NCBI GenBank assembly: GCA_019359675.1
Contig: JAHHGX010000089.1
Span: forward strand, 48,607 to 112,606
DNA from: Calothrix sp. FI2-JRJ7
GTDB taxonomy: Bacteria; Cyanobacteriota; Cyanobacteriia; Cyanobacteriales; Nostocaceae
Direction of reading: 5' to 3'
DNA: 64,000 nucleotides
Shown here: in pieces, positions 8,107-15,972 of the stretch
How the letters are laid out: every line of letters starts with the position of its first letter
Numbering within the stretch: the first letter of the stretch is position 1
The notes under the pieces: model-generated
Told to the model about the DNA's origin: nothing
What the model saw: the letters and a program-made list of their open reading frames with translations, nothing else
The model's database searches: none
Made by a program: the position numbers and the translations under genes

Positions 8107-9444
8107 GTGAGTGCATTTACCTCTATGTCATCTCCAATGAGTTTACTAATTCGCCGTGCAAGCATCATTTTACCTGATGGTACGTACATGGTTGGGGATG
8201 TACTAACGCGCGGCGGAATGATCGTCGAAGTTGGACCCGACATTGAAGCCACGAGCGCGACTACGGAAATTGACGCAGAAGGGTTAACTTTGTTGCCCGG
8301 AGTTATAGACCCGCAGGTACACTTTCGCGAACCGGGACTCGAACATAAGGAGAACCTGTTTACTGCAAGTTGTGCTTGTGCCAAAGGCGGAGTCACTTCG
8401 TTTTTAGAGATGCCGAATACGCGACCTCTAACTACTACTCAGCAAACCTTGGACGACAAGTTACAGCGTGCGTCACAAAAGTGCCTAGTTAATTATGGCT
8501 TTTTTATTGGAGCAACGTCCGAAAATTTACCTGATTTGCTTTCATGTAACCCCACATGCGGAATCAAAATTTTTATGGGGTCAATGCACGGTCAGCTTTT
8601 GGTAGATGACGACACTTTACTCGATAAAATATTTGCTTCGGGTTCGCGCTTGATTGCGGTTCATGCCGAAGACCAAGCACGTATTAACCAACGGCGCCAA
8701 GAATTTGCTGGTATTACTGACCCAGCAGTTCATTCTCAAATTCAAGATAACCAAGCTGCACTTCTAGCAACCAAACTAGCATTAAAACTATCTAAAAAAT
8801 ATCAGCGGCGGTTACATATTCTGCATATGTCTACGGCAGATGAAGCAGAGTTGTTACGTGAGGATAAACCAAGTTGGGTTACGGCAGAAGTGACGCCACA
8901 GCATTTGCTCTTAGATACAAGCGCTTATGCAAAAATTGGAACCTTAGCGCAAATGAATCCTCCCCTACGTACATCTCACGACTGTGAAGTACTATGGCAA
9001 GCGCTACACGATGGTGTTATTGATTTTATTGCTACTGACCACGCACCTCATACTTTGGAGGAAAAAGCTCAACAGTATCCTAATAGTCCTTCTGGAATGC
9101 CTGGAGTTGAGACTTCGCTCTTGCTAATGCTAACCGCAGCAATGCAGGGTAAATGTAGCGTTCATCAAGTCGTTAACTGGATGTCTACTGCTGTAGCCAA
9201 AGCTTATAAAATACCAAACAAAGGGGCAATTGCTGTAGGCTATGATGCTGACTTAATACTAGTTGACTTGAAAACATATCGTCCTGTACTGCGTGAAGAA
9301 CTATTTACGAAGTGTGGATGGAGTCCTTTTGAAGGTTGGAACTTGACGGGATGGGTACAAACGACAATTGTCGGTGGTCAAATCGTTTATCACCAAGGTA
9401 AACTCTGTACCTACGTGCGTGGTCAAGCTTTGCAGTTTGGCTAA
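8107..9444 (+). CDS. pyrC: Dihydroorotase (cyanobacterial PyrC type)
   Basis: This amidohydrolase-fold protein of up to 445 residues is expected to close carbamoyl aspartate to dihydroorotate in pyrimidine synthesis. Visible motifs are IDPQVHFREPG (residues 68-77), the Lys of IKIFMGS that would be carboxylated, AVHAED, LHILHMST and ATDHAPH. The first His of the canonical HxH metal motif is Gln here (Q70-V71-H72). I recall the same change in other cyanobacterial homologues, so it is probably lineage-wide. The start is uncertain: the GTG at 8107 has AAGGGA about 10 bases upstream, while ATGs at 8125 and 8137 are alternatives. A palindrome and a strong terminator follow. Confidence 0.88.
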   Translation: MSAFTSMSSPMSLLIRRASIILPDGTYMVGDVLTRGGMIVEVGPDIEATSATTEIDAEGLTLLPGVIDPQVHFREPGLEHKENLFTASCACAKGGVTSFLEMPNTRPLTTTQQTLDDKLQRASQKCLVNYGFFIGATSENLPDLLSCNPTCGIKIFMGSMHGQLLVDDDTLLDKIFASGSRLIAVHAEDQARINQRRQEFAGITDPAVHSQIQDNQAALLATKLALKLSKKYQRRLHILHMSTADEAELLREDKPSWVTAEVTPQHLLLDTSAYAKIGTLAQMNPPLRTSHDCEVLWQALHDGVIDFIATDHAPHTLEEKAQQYPNSPSGMPGVETSLLLMLTAAMQGKCSVHQVVNWMSTAVAKAYKIPNKGAIAVGYDADLILVDLKTYRPVLREELFTKCGWSPFEGWNLTGWVQTTIVGGQIVYHQGKLCTYVRGQALQFG

Positions 9445-9453
9445 CTAGAAACC

Positions 9454-9488
9454 AGAAACCCGGTTTCTACGCAAGAAACCGGGTTTCT
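9454..9488. repeat. AGAAACC-GGTTTCT dispersed hairpin, copy 1
   Basis: AGAAACCCGGTTTCT and AGAAACCGGGTTTCT are two self-complementary halves separated by five bases. Together they form an alternative-pairing hairpin just after pyrC. Related copies are at 41921-41967 and 55975-56008. Confidence 0.75.
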
Positions 9489-9555
9489 TTTACGTAAGTG
9501 CCAAACTATGCGTAAATTCTCTTAATTCATAATAATAATCAATTTCTAATTTAGT

Positions 9556-9585
9556 AAAAAACTCGCAGATGAAGCGAGTTTTTTT
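9556..9585. terminator. Rho-independent terminator
   Basis: AAAAACTCGC, a loop AGATGAA, and GCGAGTTTTTTT form a compact stem followed by a T-run. This is a classic intrinsic terminator, and its A-run makes it potentially bidirectional. It isolates pyrC from the patS-like region. The following 260 bp up to 9845 are very AT-rich and show no gene. Confidence 0.85.
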
Positions 9586-9844
9586 ATATTTACTTAACGT
9601 GCTCTTAATATTATCAATATATACGACCTGTGACATTTGTGGTTTTTACTGACTGATGATTCTACTTATCTAAGTAAGAAATACTTAGATAATGTTTTTT
9701 TTATTAATAATAATCGACATCGAATAGATACTTAAGAAAATAAATTTAAGTAATTATTTTTTGTTACTTTACGGAGAAATACTCAGGTGAAAGGAAAATC
9801 TCTATGTAAAGCTGAGAAAAAGTTCAAACATTAATCAGGGGTCA

Positions 9845-10150
9845 ATGATAATAAATAGTTCAAAACAATCTTTAAATTATCCATTTTTTTGGATAAAAGA
9901 GATATTTAATGTTAAATGGATACTTAATTATTTGAAATATGAATATATATATTGGCTGAATTGGGCGCCTTTGATATTGACGGCTATCTGGACTACATTC
10001 TACCAGTTCGGAAAATTTTTTAAAAACAGTCAAAAAAAATCCGGATTGCACAAGAGGCAGGGTGTAATTGGACTTGATGTATTTAAACTCGAAACTAAAT
10101 TCAGTTTACATACTCTAGAAAGCCTGTATCTATTTGATTCTAGGAAATGA
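9845..10150 (+). CDS. Doubtful hypothetical ORF (101 aa)
   Basis: I do not recognise this ORF. It starts with ATG after a weak GGGG motif, is rich in aromatic residues and Lys, and has one hydrophobic stretch (WLNWAPLILTAIWTTFYQFG). A candidate early-heterocyst promoter for the downstream patS-like gene lies inside its 3' third. The segment may therefore be the 5' regulatory region of that gene rather than a coding sequence. Confidence 0.25.
   Translation: MIINSSKQSLNYPFFWIKEIFNVKWILNYLKYEYIYWLNWAPLILTAIWTTFYQFGKFFKNSQKKSGLHKRQGVIGLDVFKLETKFSLHTLESLYLFDSRK
10040..10068 (+). promoter_or_regulatory. Candidate DIF-type early-heterocyst promoter for the patS-like gene
   Basis: TCCGGA at 10040-10045 is followed after exactly 17 bases by TGTAAT at 10063-10068. 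TCCGGA in the -35 position is the motif reported for early differentiation-induced promoters in Anabaena. A start site near 10075 would leave a leader of about 120 bases before the patS-like ATG. The hexamer occurs about half a dozen times in the window by chance, mostly in coding sequence, so spacing and position carry the argument. Confidence 0.45.
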
Positions 10151-10194
10151 ATATTTAAATTGTAAAACTATTAATTAAAATCGAGGAAAGAAAA

Positions 10195-10308
10195 ATGATG
10201 GTATTTTTTGACTGCGAAAGAGGTAGCGGTAGAGTTGATGCAGTAATGTTTTTAAGTGATGATAGAGGTAGCGGCAGAATTAACACTATAATGGACACCA
10301 ACTCATAG
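10195..10308 (+). CDS. patS: PatS-like heterocyst inhibitor peptide with two RGSGR motifs
   Basis: This 37-codon gene is not a shadow of another gene. It has an ideal ribosome-binding site (GAGG at 10183, eight bases before the ATG). The product begins MMVFFDCERGSGR, resembling Anabaena PatS, which is a 13-17 residue peptide ending in ERGSGR. PatS-derived RGSGR peptides bind HetR and stop neighbouring cells becoming heterocysts. Here the peptide does not end at the motif: it continues as VDAVMFLSDDRGSGR and then INTIMDTNS. It thus looks like a 15-residue unit repeated once in full and once partly. The stop at 10306-10308 overlaps the stop of the convergent sigma-like gene by six bases. A DIF-type promoter candidate lies about 150 bp upstream. 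The assignment rests on the pentapeptide, size and leader; HetR and other het genes are not in the window. Confidence 0.75.
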   Translation: MMVFFDCERGSGRVDAVMFLSDDRGSGRINTIMDTNS

Positions 10309-10989
10309 ATAGCCTTCGCTTTCTGCAAATTGACGTAACCTAGGTATACACTGACGCTGGTAAAAACTGCTCAAAGTCGAAACTGTTAATCCGTATTCGT
10401 TCGCTAATTCCTTCCAACTAACTTCTGGTGGTAAACGTTTCAAGATTAACACCTGGCAGTTTACATCGGGTCGTCCTTGAATATAAGTTTGACGTAAGTC
10501 TCCTGAAATATCAGCTTCTGCCCACAACTGAACATTTTCTAAAATAGGAGGAGCGTCAGGAGGTGCAGCAATATTGTCTACAGGGTCATATATATCACTT
10601 TTATCACCCGAAGCTAACTGCTGTATGCCCAAAGATGCTTTTCTGATATTGTCTTCTTGTGTTTTTAGGTACAAATCTTGTAACCTATGCTTTAAGTACG
10701 CATTCAGCCACGTTATAACCGTTCCCCGGTCAGGGTCATAACCCTCACAAATATTTCGGCAGAAATATAACCAAGTTTGCTGTAAAGCGTCTTGATAATA
10801 AGAAGTATTTTCTCTCCACAGTCTGACGGTAACTAAACGAATAATTTGCGTCAAAACTCTAGCTCTTTGTGGACTTCCGGGTGGATGTCCACAAGCTTCT
10901 TCAACTAATTGACGTAATTGTCCCTCCAATCCACTCATGCAATAATTCAAGCCAAACGATGCTATCTGAGTATTGCTTATGGTCTGCAT
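10303..10989 (-). CDS. Sigma-70-like regulatory protein
   Basis: A protein of about 228 residues of a family common in filamentous cyanobacteria and usually annotated as sigma-70-like. The segment ALQQTWLYFCRNICEGYDPDRGTVITWLNAYLKHRLQDLY resembles a region-2 core-binding helix set, and VSWKELANEYGLTVSTLSSFYQRQ resembles a region-4 helix-turn-helix. I do not know its regulon. Starts are possible at the ATGs at 10989 and 10938; the latter (MSGLEGQLRQLVEEA) is where I recall homologues beginning. It is convergent with the patS-like gene and overlaps its stop by six bases, so antisense interference between the two is possible. Confidence 0.7.
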   Translation of the reverse strand: MQTISNTQIASFGLNYCMSGLEGQLRQLVEEACGHPPGSPQRARVLTQIIRLVTVRLWRENTSYYQDALQQTWLYFCRNICEGYDPDRGTVITWLNAYLKHRLQDLYLKTQEDNIRKASLGIQQLASGDKSDIYDPVDNIAAPPDAPPILENVQLWAEADISGDLRQTYIQGRPDVNCQVLILKRLPPEVSWKELANEYGLTVSTLSSFYQRQCIPRLRQFAESEGYL

Positions 10990-11052
10990 AAGTAATATTA
11001 CCCTTGATGGTGATATTACCTGTTTGATGAGAAAAGGGGAAGGCTTTAGTTC

Positions 11053-12330
11053 TTAAGATTGGTTTTTTTGCTTGATTTTTTGACGAATATCTCGAATATT
11101 CCAATTAGTGAGTTTCGCTAGAGTTTGCGCTTCAAGTTCAAAACGTTTGTTTAAACGACGCTTATATTCTCGACCCACAGCGCATTTCGCTTCACCTGTA
11201 AAGGGATGTTGAAGGATGTAACGTCCTTGAAAATTTTCTTTATTTGAAGTTTCTTGGAATATCAAGTCTTCAGGAAACTTATCGCGTGTGTAGCGAACAT
11301 GCAACCGGGTAATGAAAACGTTATTACTTTTATCACCCCAAAATACACCTGCGTCTTTTAGTTCAGAATTACTCAAAGGTTCAGCAGAGCAAGGGTCACA
11401 GCTTGCCATGTCCCAAGCATATTCAAGAAATGCGACTTTACGGTCTTCTTTGGTGTAAGAGGTTTGAAACATCGACTTGTAAAAGTCTGCAAATTCTTCT
11501 TTCACAAATACTGGAATGTTGACATCACTCGGAACCTTGACCGTTCGATAGTTAGTAATTTCAGCTTGTCCTTGTGGAGAAAGTATATACACTATCAAAT
11601 CTTGTTCACTCAGAGCGTTCATCATCCCCAAACGGATTGGCAGCATGAATTTGGGAGAAGTGTAAGATATTTGCAGGGGACGTAAATATTGATAACCACT
11701 TTCTTCAAACTTATCAAGATTTACCTTCGCGACGAAGAACTTCATTTTTTGGCGAATGTAAGGTTTGAGTAATGAAGAAGCTTCTCGTGGAATTTTATAA
11801 CCGTTACGGTTGAGCCACGTTTGTAAACCTCCTGATTCTTTGGCGCCAAGAATTAAAATATCATACTCCCCGACACTATACCGTGCTTCCACCGTCACAC
11901 CTAAATCTCCACCGCGTTCGCTACGAGCAGATGGTGGTAAAGGCATTGGTAGGGGTCTTAGTACATCGCGTTGTCTAGTAGGATACCTTTGCTCACATGG
12001 GTCAGGATCAAAATATTCAACTAAACGGGGAGCGCTAAAAGCATCCAAACGTTCGATAATCTTAGGCTTACCAACAATGACTTGTTCTTTTTGCAACACA
12101 GTTGGTACAGGAACAACCATTGCAAAATCTTTGACTTCACCCTGAAAGTCATTTGCCATTGTTAACACAGTTTTTTTATCGTCTCTCGCAATGACTACCT
12201 GTGATGCTTTGTTGTAAAGTTTAGTATCAGCTTTAGCTACGTAAAAACCGCAAAAAGCCCAAGCAGCAGGTGTAAAGCATAATAGTGCAATACACAAAAC
12301 AAATACTGTCATCAAAAATTTTAATTTCAT
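11053..12330 (-). CDS. DUF2330 exported protein
   Basis: A 425-residue protein with a clear signal peptide (KLKFLMTVFVLCIALLCF then TPAAWAFCGFYVAKADT), so it is exported to the periplasm or an outer layer. The body carries the DUF2330 pattern: KLYNKASQVVIARD, the segment FAMVVPVPTVL, and a later part with paired cysteines (ASCDPCSAEPL) that may form a disulfide. The function is unknown. The tail is very basic (RRLNKRF ... RQKIKQKNQS). It lies directly downstream of the RnfD-like gene on the same strand, a pairing I recall from other cyanobacteria, with one palindromic repeat between them. Confidence 0.85.
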   Translation of the reverse strand: MKLKFLMTVFVLCIALLCFTPAAWAFCGFYVAKADTKLYNKASQVVIARDDKKTVLTMANDFQGEVKDFAMVVPVPTVLQKEQVIVGKPKIIERLDAFSAPRLVEYFDPDPCEQRYPTRQRDVLRPLPMPLPPSARSERGGDLGVTVEARYSVGEYDILILGAKESGGLQTWLNRNGYKIPREASSLLKPYIRQKMKFFVAKVNLDKFEESGYQYLRPLQISYTSPKFMLPIRLGMMNALSEQDLIVYILSPQGQAEITNYRTVKVPSDVNIPVFVKEEFADFYKSMFQTSYTKEDRKVAFLEYAWDMASCDPCSAEPLSNSELKDAGVFWGDKSNNVFITRLHVRYTRDKFPEDLIFQETSNKENFQGRYILQHPFTGEAKCAVGREYKRRLNKRFELEAQTLAKLTNWNIRDIRQKIKQKNQS

Positions 12331-12350
12331 AACTCCTAATTCCTAACTCG

Positions 12351-12416
12351 TAAGGTGCGTGACGCTACTAGATCATTAGTTTTATTTCATAATTTTGATA
12401 GCGTCACGCACCCTAC
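12351..12416. repeat. Dispersed palindromic repeat, GGTGCGTGAC family, copy 3
   Basis: TAAGGTGCGTGACGCTACTA at the left pairs with ATAGCGTCACGCACCCTAC at the right. The sequence after it (CTCCTAACTTTTTA) matches that after copy 4 at 34934, so the repeated unit extends beyond the palindrome. It lies between the RnfD-like and DUF2330 genes. Confidence 0.85.
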
Positions 12417-12427
12417 CTCCTAACTTT

Positions 12428-13255
12428 TTACTCAGCACTCAACACTTTCCACTTAAAAGAGTGTCCTTGAAACAAAGTATCAAACCATACTGTGGTGGGA
12501 GCGAGAGCAAATAACGCCCAAAAAACAGCGGTAGATAAATAAAAGTAGTTGCGTAAAATAAAAGTAAGTGCGGCAATACATAATGCCCAAGTAACTCTGC
12601 CGATGGGGGTATTGGGTATTGAGCGAGGGTCTGTCACCATGAATAAAGCAAACAATAATAAAGACCCACTCATTAAACGATGCCCGAATACATCCCAAGT
12701 CCATTCAAGCCAAAAATTGCGAACAGCTTCAAGTAAACTATAGGCGCCTAAAAATGCAGCAGTAGTATCCCAACGACCAACGCGCTTGAGAACCAGACCT
12801 CCACATCCAGCAAAAATTATTGCATACCACCAATCTTCACCCCACTGTCCAGGTGATACCCAAGCATCATTTGTAAAGACTAAAGCTGTAATAATGCCAA
12901 AGTTTGCCGGGTTGAAAAAGTGTTTATCACCGACTTTAAATACAAATTTACTTGTAATCGCACAAGTTGCTGCAAGTGCCATCGTTGTCCAATGGTCTAC
13001 ACGCAGCAGCAAACTAAGTCCTAAAGAAGTAATTAAGGCACTTTTTAGCGATTTTCCTAGGTGTGACTCCTTACTGAGAAAAAAAGACATTAATAATTGT
13101 GTAACTAAGCACGTGCCAATAGCTACACAAACAACTTCAGGTTTTAATGTCCAATCTCTGGCGCCTATTCCCAGTATTAGAAATGAACACAGGAATAAAA
13201 TTTGATAATCACGAGGGTCTTTAAAGTAAATTGCTAGCCACTTCACAATATACAA
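12428..13255 (-). CDS. RnfD/NqrB-like membrane protein
   Basis: About 275 residues with roughly eight to ten membrane segments. The signature HFFNPANFGIITALVF is the RnfD/NqrB family hallmark. In Rnf and Nqr complexes this subunit carries FMN and takes part in ion-coupled electron transfer. No other rnf or nqr gene is nearby, so this stand-alone cyanobacterial form probably has a different partner, perhaps the DUF2330 protein downstream. The start is uncertain: TTG at 13255 or GTG at 13246. Both lie at the edge of a perfect 13-bp inverted repeat (13252-13287) that could cover the ribosome-binding region in the mRNA. Confidence 0.8.
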   Translation of the reverse strand: MYIVKWLAIYFKDPRDYQILFLCSFLILGIGARDWTLKPEVVCVAIGTCLVTQLLMSFFLSKESHLGKSLKSALITSLGLSLLLRVDHWTTMALAATCAITSKFVFKVGDKHFFNPANFGIITALVFTNDAWVSPGQWGEDWWYAIIFAGCGGLVLKRVGRWDTTAAFLGAYSLLEAVRNFWLEWTWDVFGHRLMSGSLLLFALFMVTDPRSIPNTPIGRVTWALCIAALTFILRNYFYLSTAVFWALFALAPTTVWFDTLFQGHSFKWKVLSAE

Positions 13256-13287
13256 GCCATGTAGTTGTTTTAATCTACATGGCTTGC
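13252..13287. repeat. Perfect inverted repeat at the RnfD-like start
   Basis: ACAAGCCATGTAG (13252-13264) and CTACATGGCTTGC (13275-13287) form a strong stem with a 10-base loop. It may terminate the SRPBCC transcript that ends at 13333, or hide the start of the RnfD-like gene. No T-run follows on the minus strand, which argues for the second or for a dual role. Confidence 0.6.
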
Positions 13288-13332
13288 ATTCAAAATTTCT
13301 TATCCGTTACAGATTTTGTTACAACTAGCTGT

Positions 13333-13860
13333 TTAATTACCTGCTCTTTCCAAGTACTTACGCACACCGTCGCTCATTTGGACTAAACTTGGTTTTATTT
13401 TGGCAGCGAGAAAATCTTCGACGACACGAGCTATTTGACCTGTAAGAAATGCAGGTGCTCCATGAATTTGATTCGGGTCTATCTTCAGTTCGCCTCGACT
13501 TTGAATAATAGTTGCATCACCATCTTCAATAAAAGTATTTTTACCTATACAAGAAACAGCTTCAGTAAAAGCGCGCGTTTCCAGGCGCCAATCTAGTGTA
13601 AATTTTGATTCATCCCAGACATCGTGTTCAAGCCAAGACAGCATATCATTGCTAAGTAACGCTCTTGCTGCCAATGGAATTTCGCCACCACCATGCCACT
13701 CGTTGACTATATATATAATGTTATCTGCTTCACGTCGGGACTTGACGTTAATGCTGCGAATATCTGGCACATAACGAACTAATTCGGTTATTTTGTCCCG
13801 GTAGGTAGTATATACAATTTGGCGTGGAAAGGGAACTCGGTTATCGGTCGAAATTTTCAT
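13333..13860 (-). CDS. SRPBCC (START-like) family protein
   Basis: A 175-residue soluble protein of the SRPBCC/polyketide-cyclase superfamily with a hydrophobic ligand pocket. Typical features are the N-terminal FPRQIVYTTYRDKITELVRYVPDI, the middle ADNIIYIVNEWHGGGEIP, and a long C-terminal helix (LTGQIARVVEDFLAAKIKPS). The ligand is unknown. The ATG at 13860 is chosen over a TTG at 13869. It may share a transcript with the RnfD-like gene downstream, separated by the hairpin at 13252. Confidence 0.75.
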   Translation of the reverse strand: MKISTDNRVPFPRQIVYTTYRDKITELVRYVPDIRSINVKSRREADNIIYIVNEWHGGGEIPLAARALLSNDMLSWLEHDVWDESKFTLDWRLETRAFTEAVSCIGKNTFIEDGDATIIQSRGELKIDPNQIHGAPAFLTGQIARVVEDFLAAKIKPSLVQMSDGVRKYLERAGN

Positions 13861-13869
13861 CGGTGACAA

Positions 13870-14423
13870 ATTAATAGTATAAACAGCCAGATAAATAACA
13901 ATTAACCATTAACGAGAAGCAATTAACAACTAACCGTTGAGAATATTTAGATTTTGCTACGGTAGTATATTTATCCAATTGCGATTATTGCATCATTTAT
14001 ATGCGTAAATTGCAAGTGAACAGCACAATTGGCTTGAAACGAAATCAAAACATTTGTACATAGTGCCATAATGATGAGACTCATGGGTTTATTTACTTAC
14101 GCACAAATGCAGAAAAGCAGCGGAGAGCGATTTATCGTCCTAGCACGCCTTTCTGCAATTTCATTTTATTACGTGTATCAAAAGAATTTTTTAAGTTCTG
14201 TAGACCAGAAAATAATGCTGCTCAAGCCTAAGCATACGATTAAATCGGTAGCCGAGAGTGGTGTAGTTGAGAAGATTCGCACGAATTCGGGAACATAAAT
14301 TATTACTAGCTGCATAAAGAGCGTGAGTGTAACTGCCATTAATAGGGGTTTGTTTGAAAATAATCCAATTTTGAACAGCGATTCACATATTTACTTCTTT
14401 CGCAATATGAATAGCTCTGAGGT
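13870..14423. other. Intergenic, nothing confident
   Basis: The 550-bp gap between the SRPBCC gene and the end of metK holds only a 75-codon ORF (14071-14298) with no recognisable features and no clear ribosome-binding site. I see no RNA gene, terminator or repeat in it. Confidence 0.4.
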
Positions 14424-15611
14424 TTACCTTTTTAGAAGTGGAACCATATCAAGTTCTTCCCAAAGTAAATTTTTTAAATCGTCTCTACCAACGTGACCGT
14501 AAGCAGCAAGTTTACGAAAAAATCCGCCATCGGTAATGGCAGGTAGTGCGCGTAAATTAAATTTACGAATAATGCCACCCAAGCGAAAGTCGAAGTGTTC
14601 TTCTAAAATAGCAGCAATATCAGCATCGGGGATGGCGCCTGTTCCGAAAGTTTCTACTTGAATACTAACAGGACGTGCGAGTCCCATTGAGTAAGTAACT
14701 TGCACCTCACACTCCGAAGCAAGTCGAGCAGCAACGATATTTTTTGCAGCGTAACGGGCAGCATATGCACCCACTCGATCAATACGAGTGGGGTCTTTAC
14801 CACTTAATGCGGCGCCGCTATGGCGTGAATATTCACCATAAGTGTCAATAGCGTTTTTGCGACCAGTTAAACCAGAATGTACAGATGGCCCACCAATAGC
14901 GAAAGACTGGTCAAAGTCAATGAAAATACGAGTATTATTATCAGGTTTGATAACTTCGTCTTTAAAAACGTAATCAATGACCGCTTCTTTAATCTCTTGC
15001 TGTGCGACTTGTGAGCTAGAGCGCTGATTTTGACTAGCTAAAATAGAAATACTGTGAATGCGATGAGGTTTACGATTACTATATTCAACCCCCACTTGAG
15101 TCTTACCATCAGGAGCAATATAGGGTAATATCTTTTCTTGACGTACTGCCGTTAAACGACGTGCTAATTTATGCGCCAACCAAATCGGTAAAGGCATAAA
15201 AGTTAGAGTTTGATTACAAGCAAAGCCAAATACCGTAACCTGGTCTTTTACAGGTATTAAATCTAACTCTTCATCAGATAATTGTCGCGCGTCCCAATAC
15301 CGATAGCCACTATAAGGTAACTCCTTCAAACTCGTAATAATACTGCAAGTGTTAGCATTAAAATCAGGGTCATTGTAACCAACTTGTTTAATAACTTGGC
15401 GAGCAATCTTAGTAAAATCAACAACAGCATCCGACTCAAATCGAGCAGCAATAAATACAATAGCCGTAGCTACAGCACACTCAGCAACAACTCTTGAATA
15501 AGGGTCGCGTTGCAAAAACTTATCAACAATTGCATCACTAATTTGGTCACAAAGCTTATCCGGGTGTCCTTCAGTAACAGACTCGGAACTAAACATAAAA
15601 TCTTTTTTCAT
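14424..15611 (-). CDS. metK: S-adenosylmethionine synthetase, divergent type
   Basis: A 395-residue methionine adenosyltransferase that would make SAM from ATP and methionine. Family motifs are SSESVTEGHPDKLCDQISD at the N-terminus (methionine/ATP binding), FGFACNQT, and the glycine-rich P-loop-like region RHSGAALSGKDPTRIDRVGAYAARYAAKN. It departs from the canonical type: the usual GGPxGDxGLTGRK reads GGPSVHSGLTGRK, so the conserved Gly-Asp pair is Val-His, and DTYGG reads DTYGE. I recall a widespread second MetK class with this variant, so it is probably a paralogue or a replacement of the ordinary enzyme. No SAM riboswitch is visible upstream. Confidence 0.85.
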   Translation of the reverse strand: MKKDFMFSSESVTEGHPDKLCDQISDAIVDKFLQRDPYSRVVAECAVATAIVFIAARFESDAVVDFTKIARQVIKQVGYNDPDFNANTCSIITSLKELPYSGYRYWDARQLSDEELDLIPVKDQVTVFGFACNQTLTFMPLPIWLAHKLARRLTAVRQEKILPYIAPDGKTQVGVEYSNRKPHRIHSISILASQNQRSSSQVAQQEIKEAVIDYVFKDEVIKPDNNTRIFIDFDQSFAIGGPSVHSGLTGRKNAIDTYGEYSRHSGAALSGKDPTRIDRVGAYAARYAAKNIVAARLASECEVQVTYSMGLARPVSIQVETFGTGAIPDADIAAILEEHFDFRLGGIIRKFNLRALPAITDGGFFRKLAAYGHVGRDDLKNLLWEELDMVPLLKR

Positions 15612-15689
15612 TTTTATTATCTAAAACATGCGCCATGAAACAAACCCACTCGTTGTAATAAGCACGGAGAGTGCTTAACCATAAACACA

Positions 15690-15827
15690 CTACCAGACGA
15701 TTTCGTCGCAACCGCCGCTTCCCACCCAATACCTTCCAAAAACAAATGCATCGCGACTCAATAGGGGAATAACCTCTTCAGAAACATCAAAATTGTGTGA
15801 CAGCAGCATTCGTCCTTGAGTCGCCAT
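15690..15827 (-). CDS. Possible small protein (45 aa)
   Basis: An ATG-to-TAG reading frame encodes MATQGRMLLSHNFDVSEEVI... and ends GGCDEIVW. It sits 79 bp upstream of metK on the same strand, inside a 360-bp gap that otherwise shows nothing. I do not recognise it. No strong ribosome-binding site is seen, and it may be a gene remnant. Confidence 0.25.
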   Translation of the reverse strand: MATQGRMLLSHNFDVSEEVIPLLSRDAFVFGRYWVGSGGCDEIVW

Positions 15828-15972
15828 AACCTTGTCTTAACCTTAAACAATCAACATCTAAAATACCATTGCGCGACACAATCACGCACGTAGTATCACG
15901 ATTCGGTTTATGCTATTATCAAGTGCTGCCAATAACTAGTAAAATCAGGGTTAGAGAGAGGAAAATTAAAGC

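Noticed and set aside
11053..13255. DUF2330 plus RnfD-like genes as an Rnf electron-transport complex
   Set aside because: Only the RnfD-like subunit is present; no other Rnf or Nqr subunit is nearby.
14071..14298. 75-codon plus-strand ORF between the SRPBCC and metK genes
   Set aside because: No ribosome-binding site, no recognisable feature and no neighbour context; length is within chance for this gap.
14424..15972. SAM riboswitch controlling metK or cysH
   Set aside because: No stem arrangement or conserved core of a SAM riboswitch could be found in the 360-bp gap.
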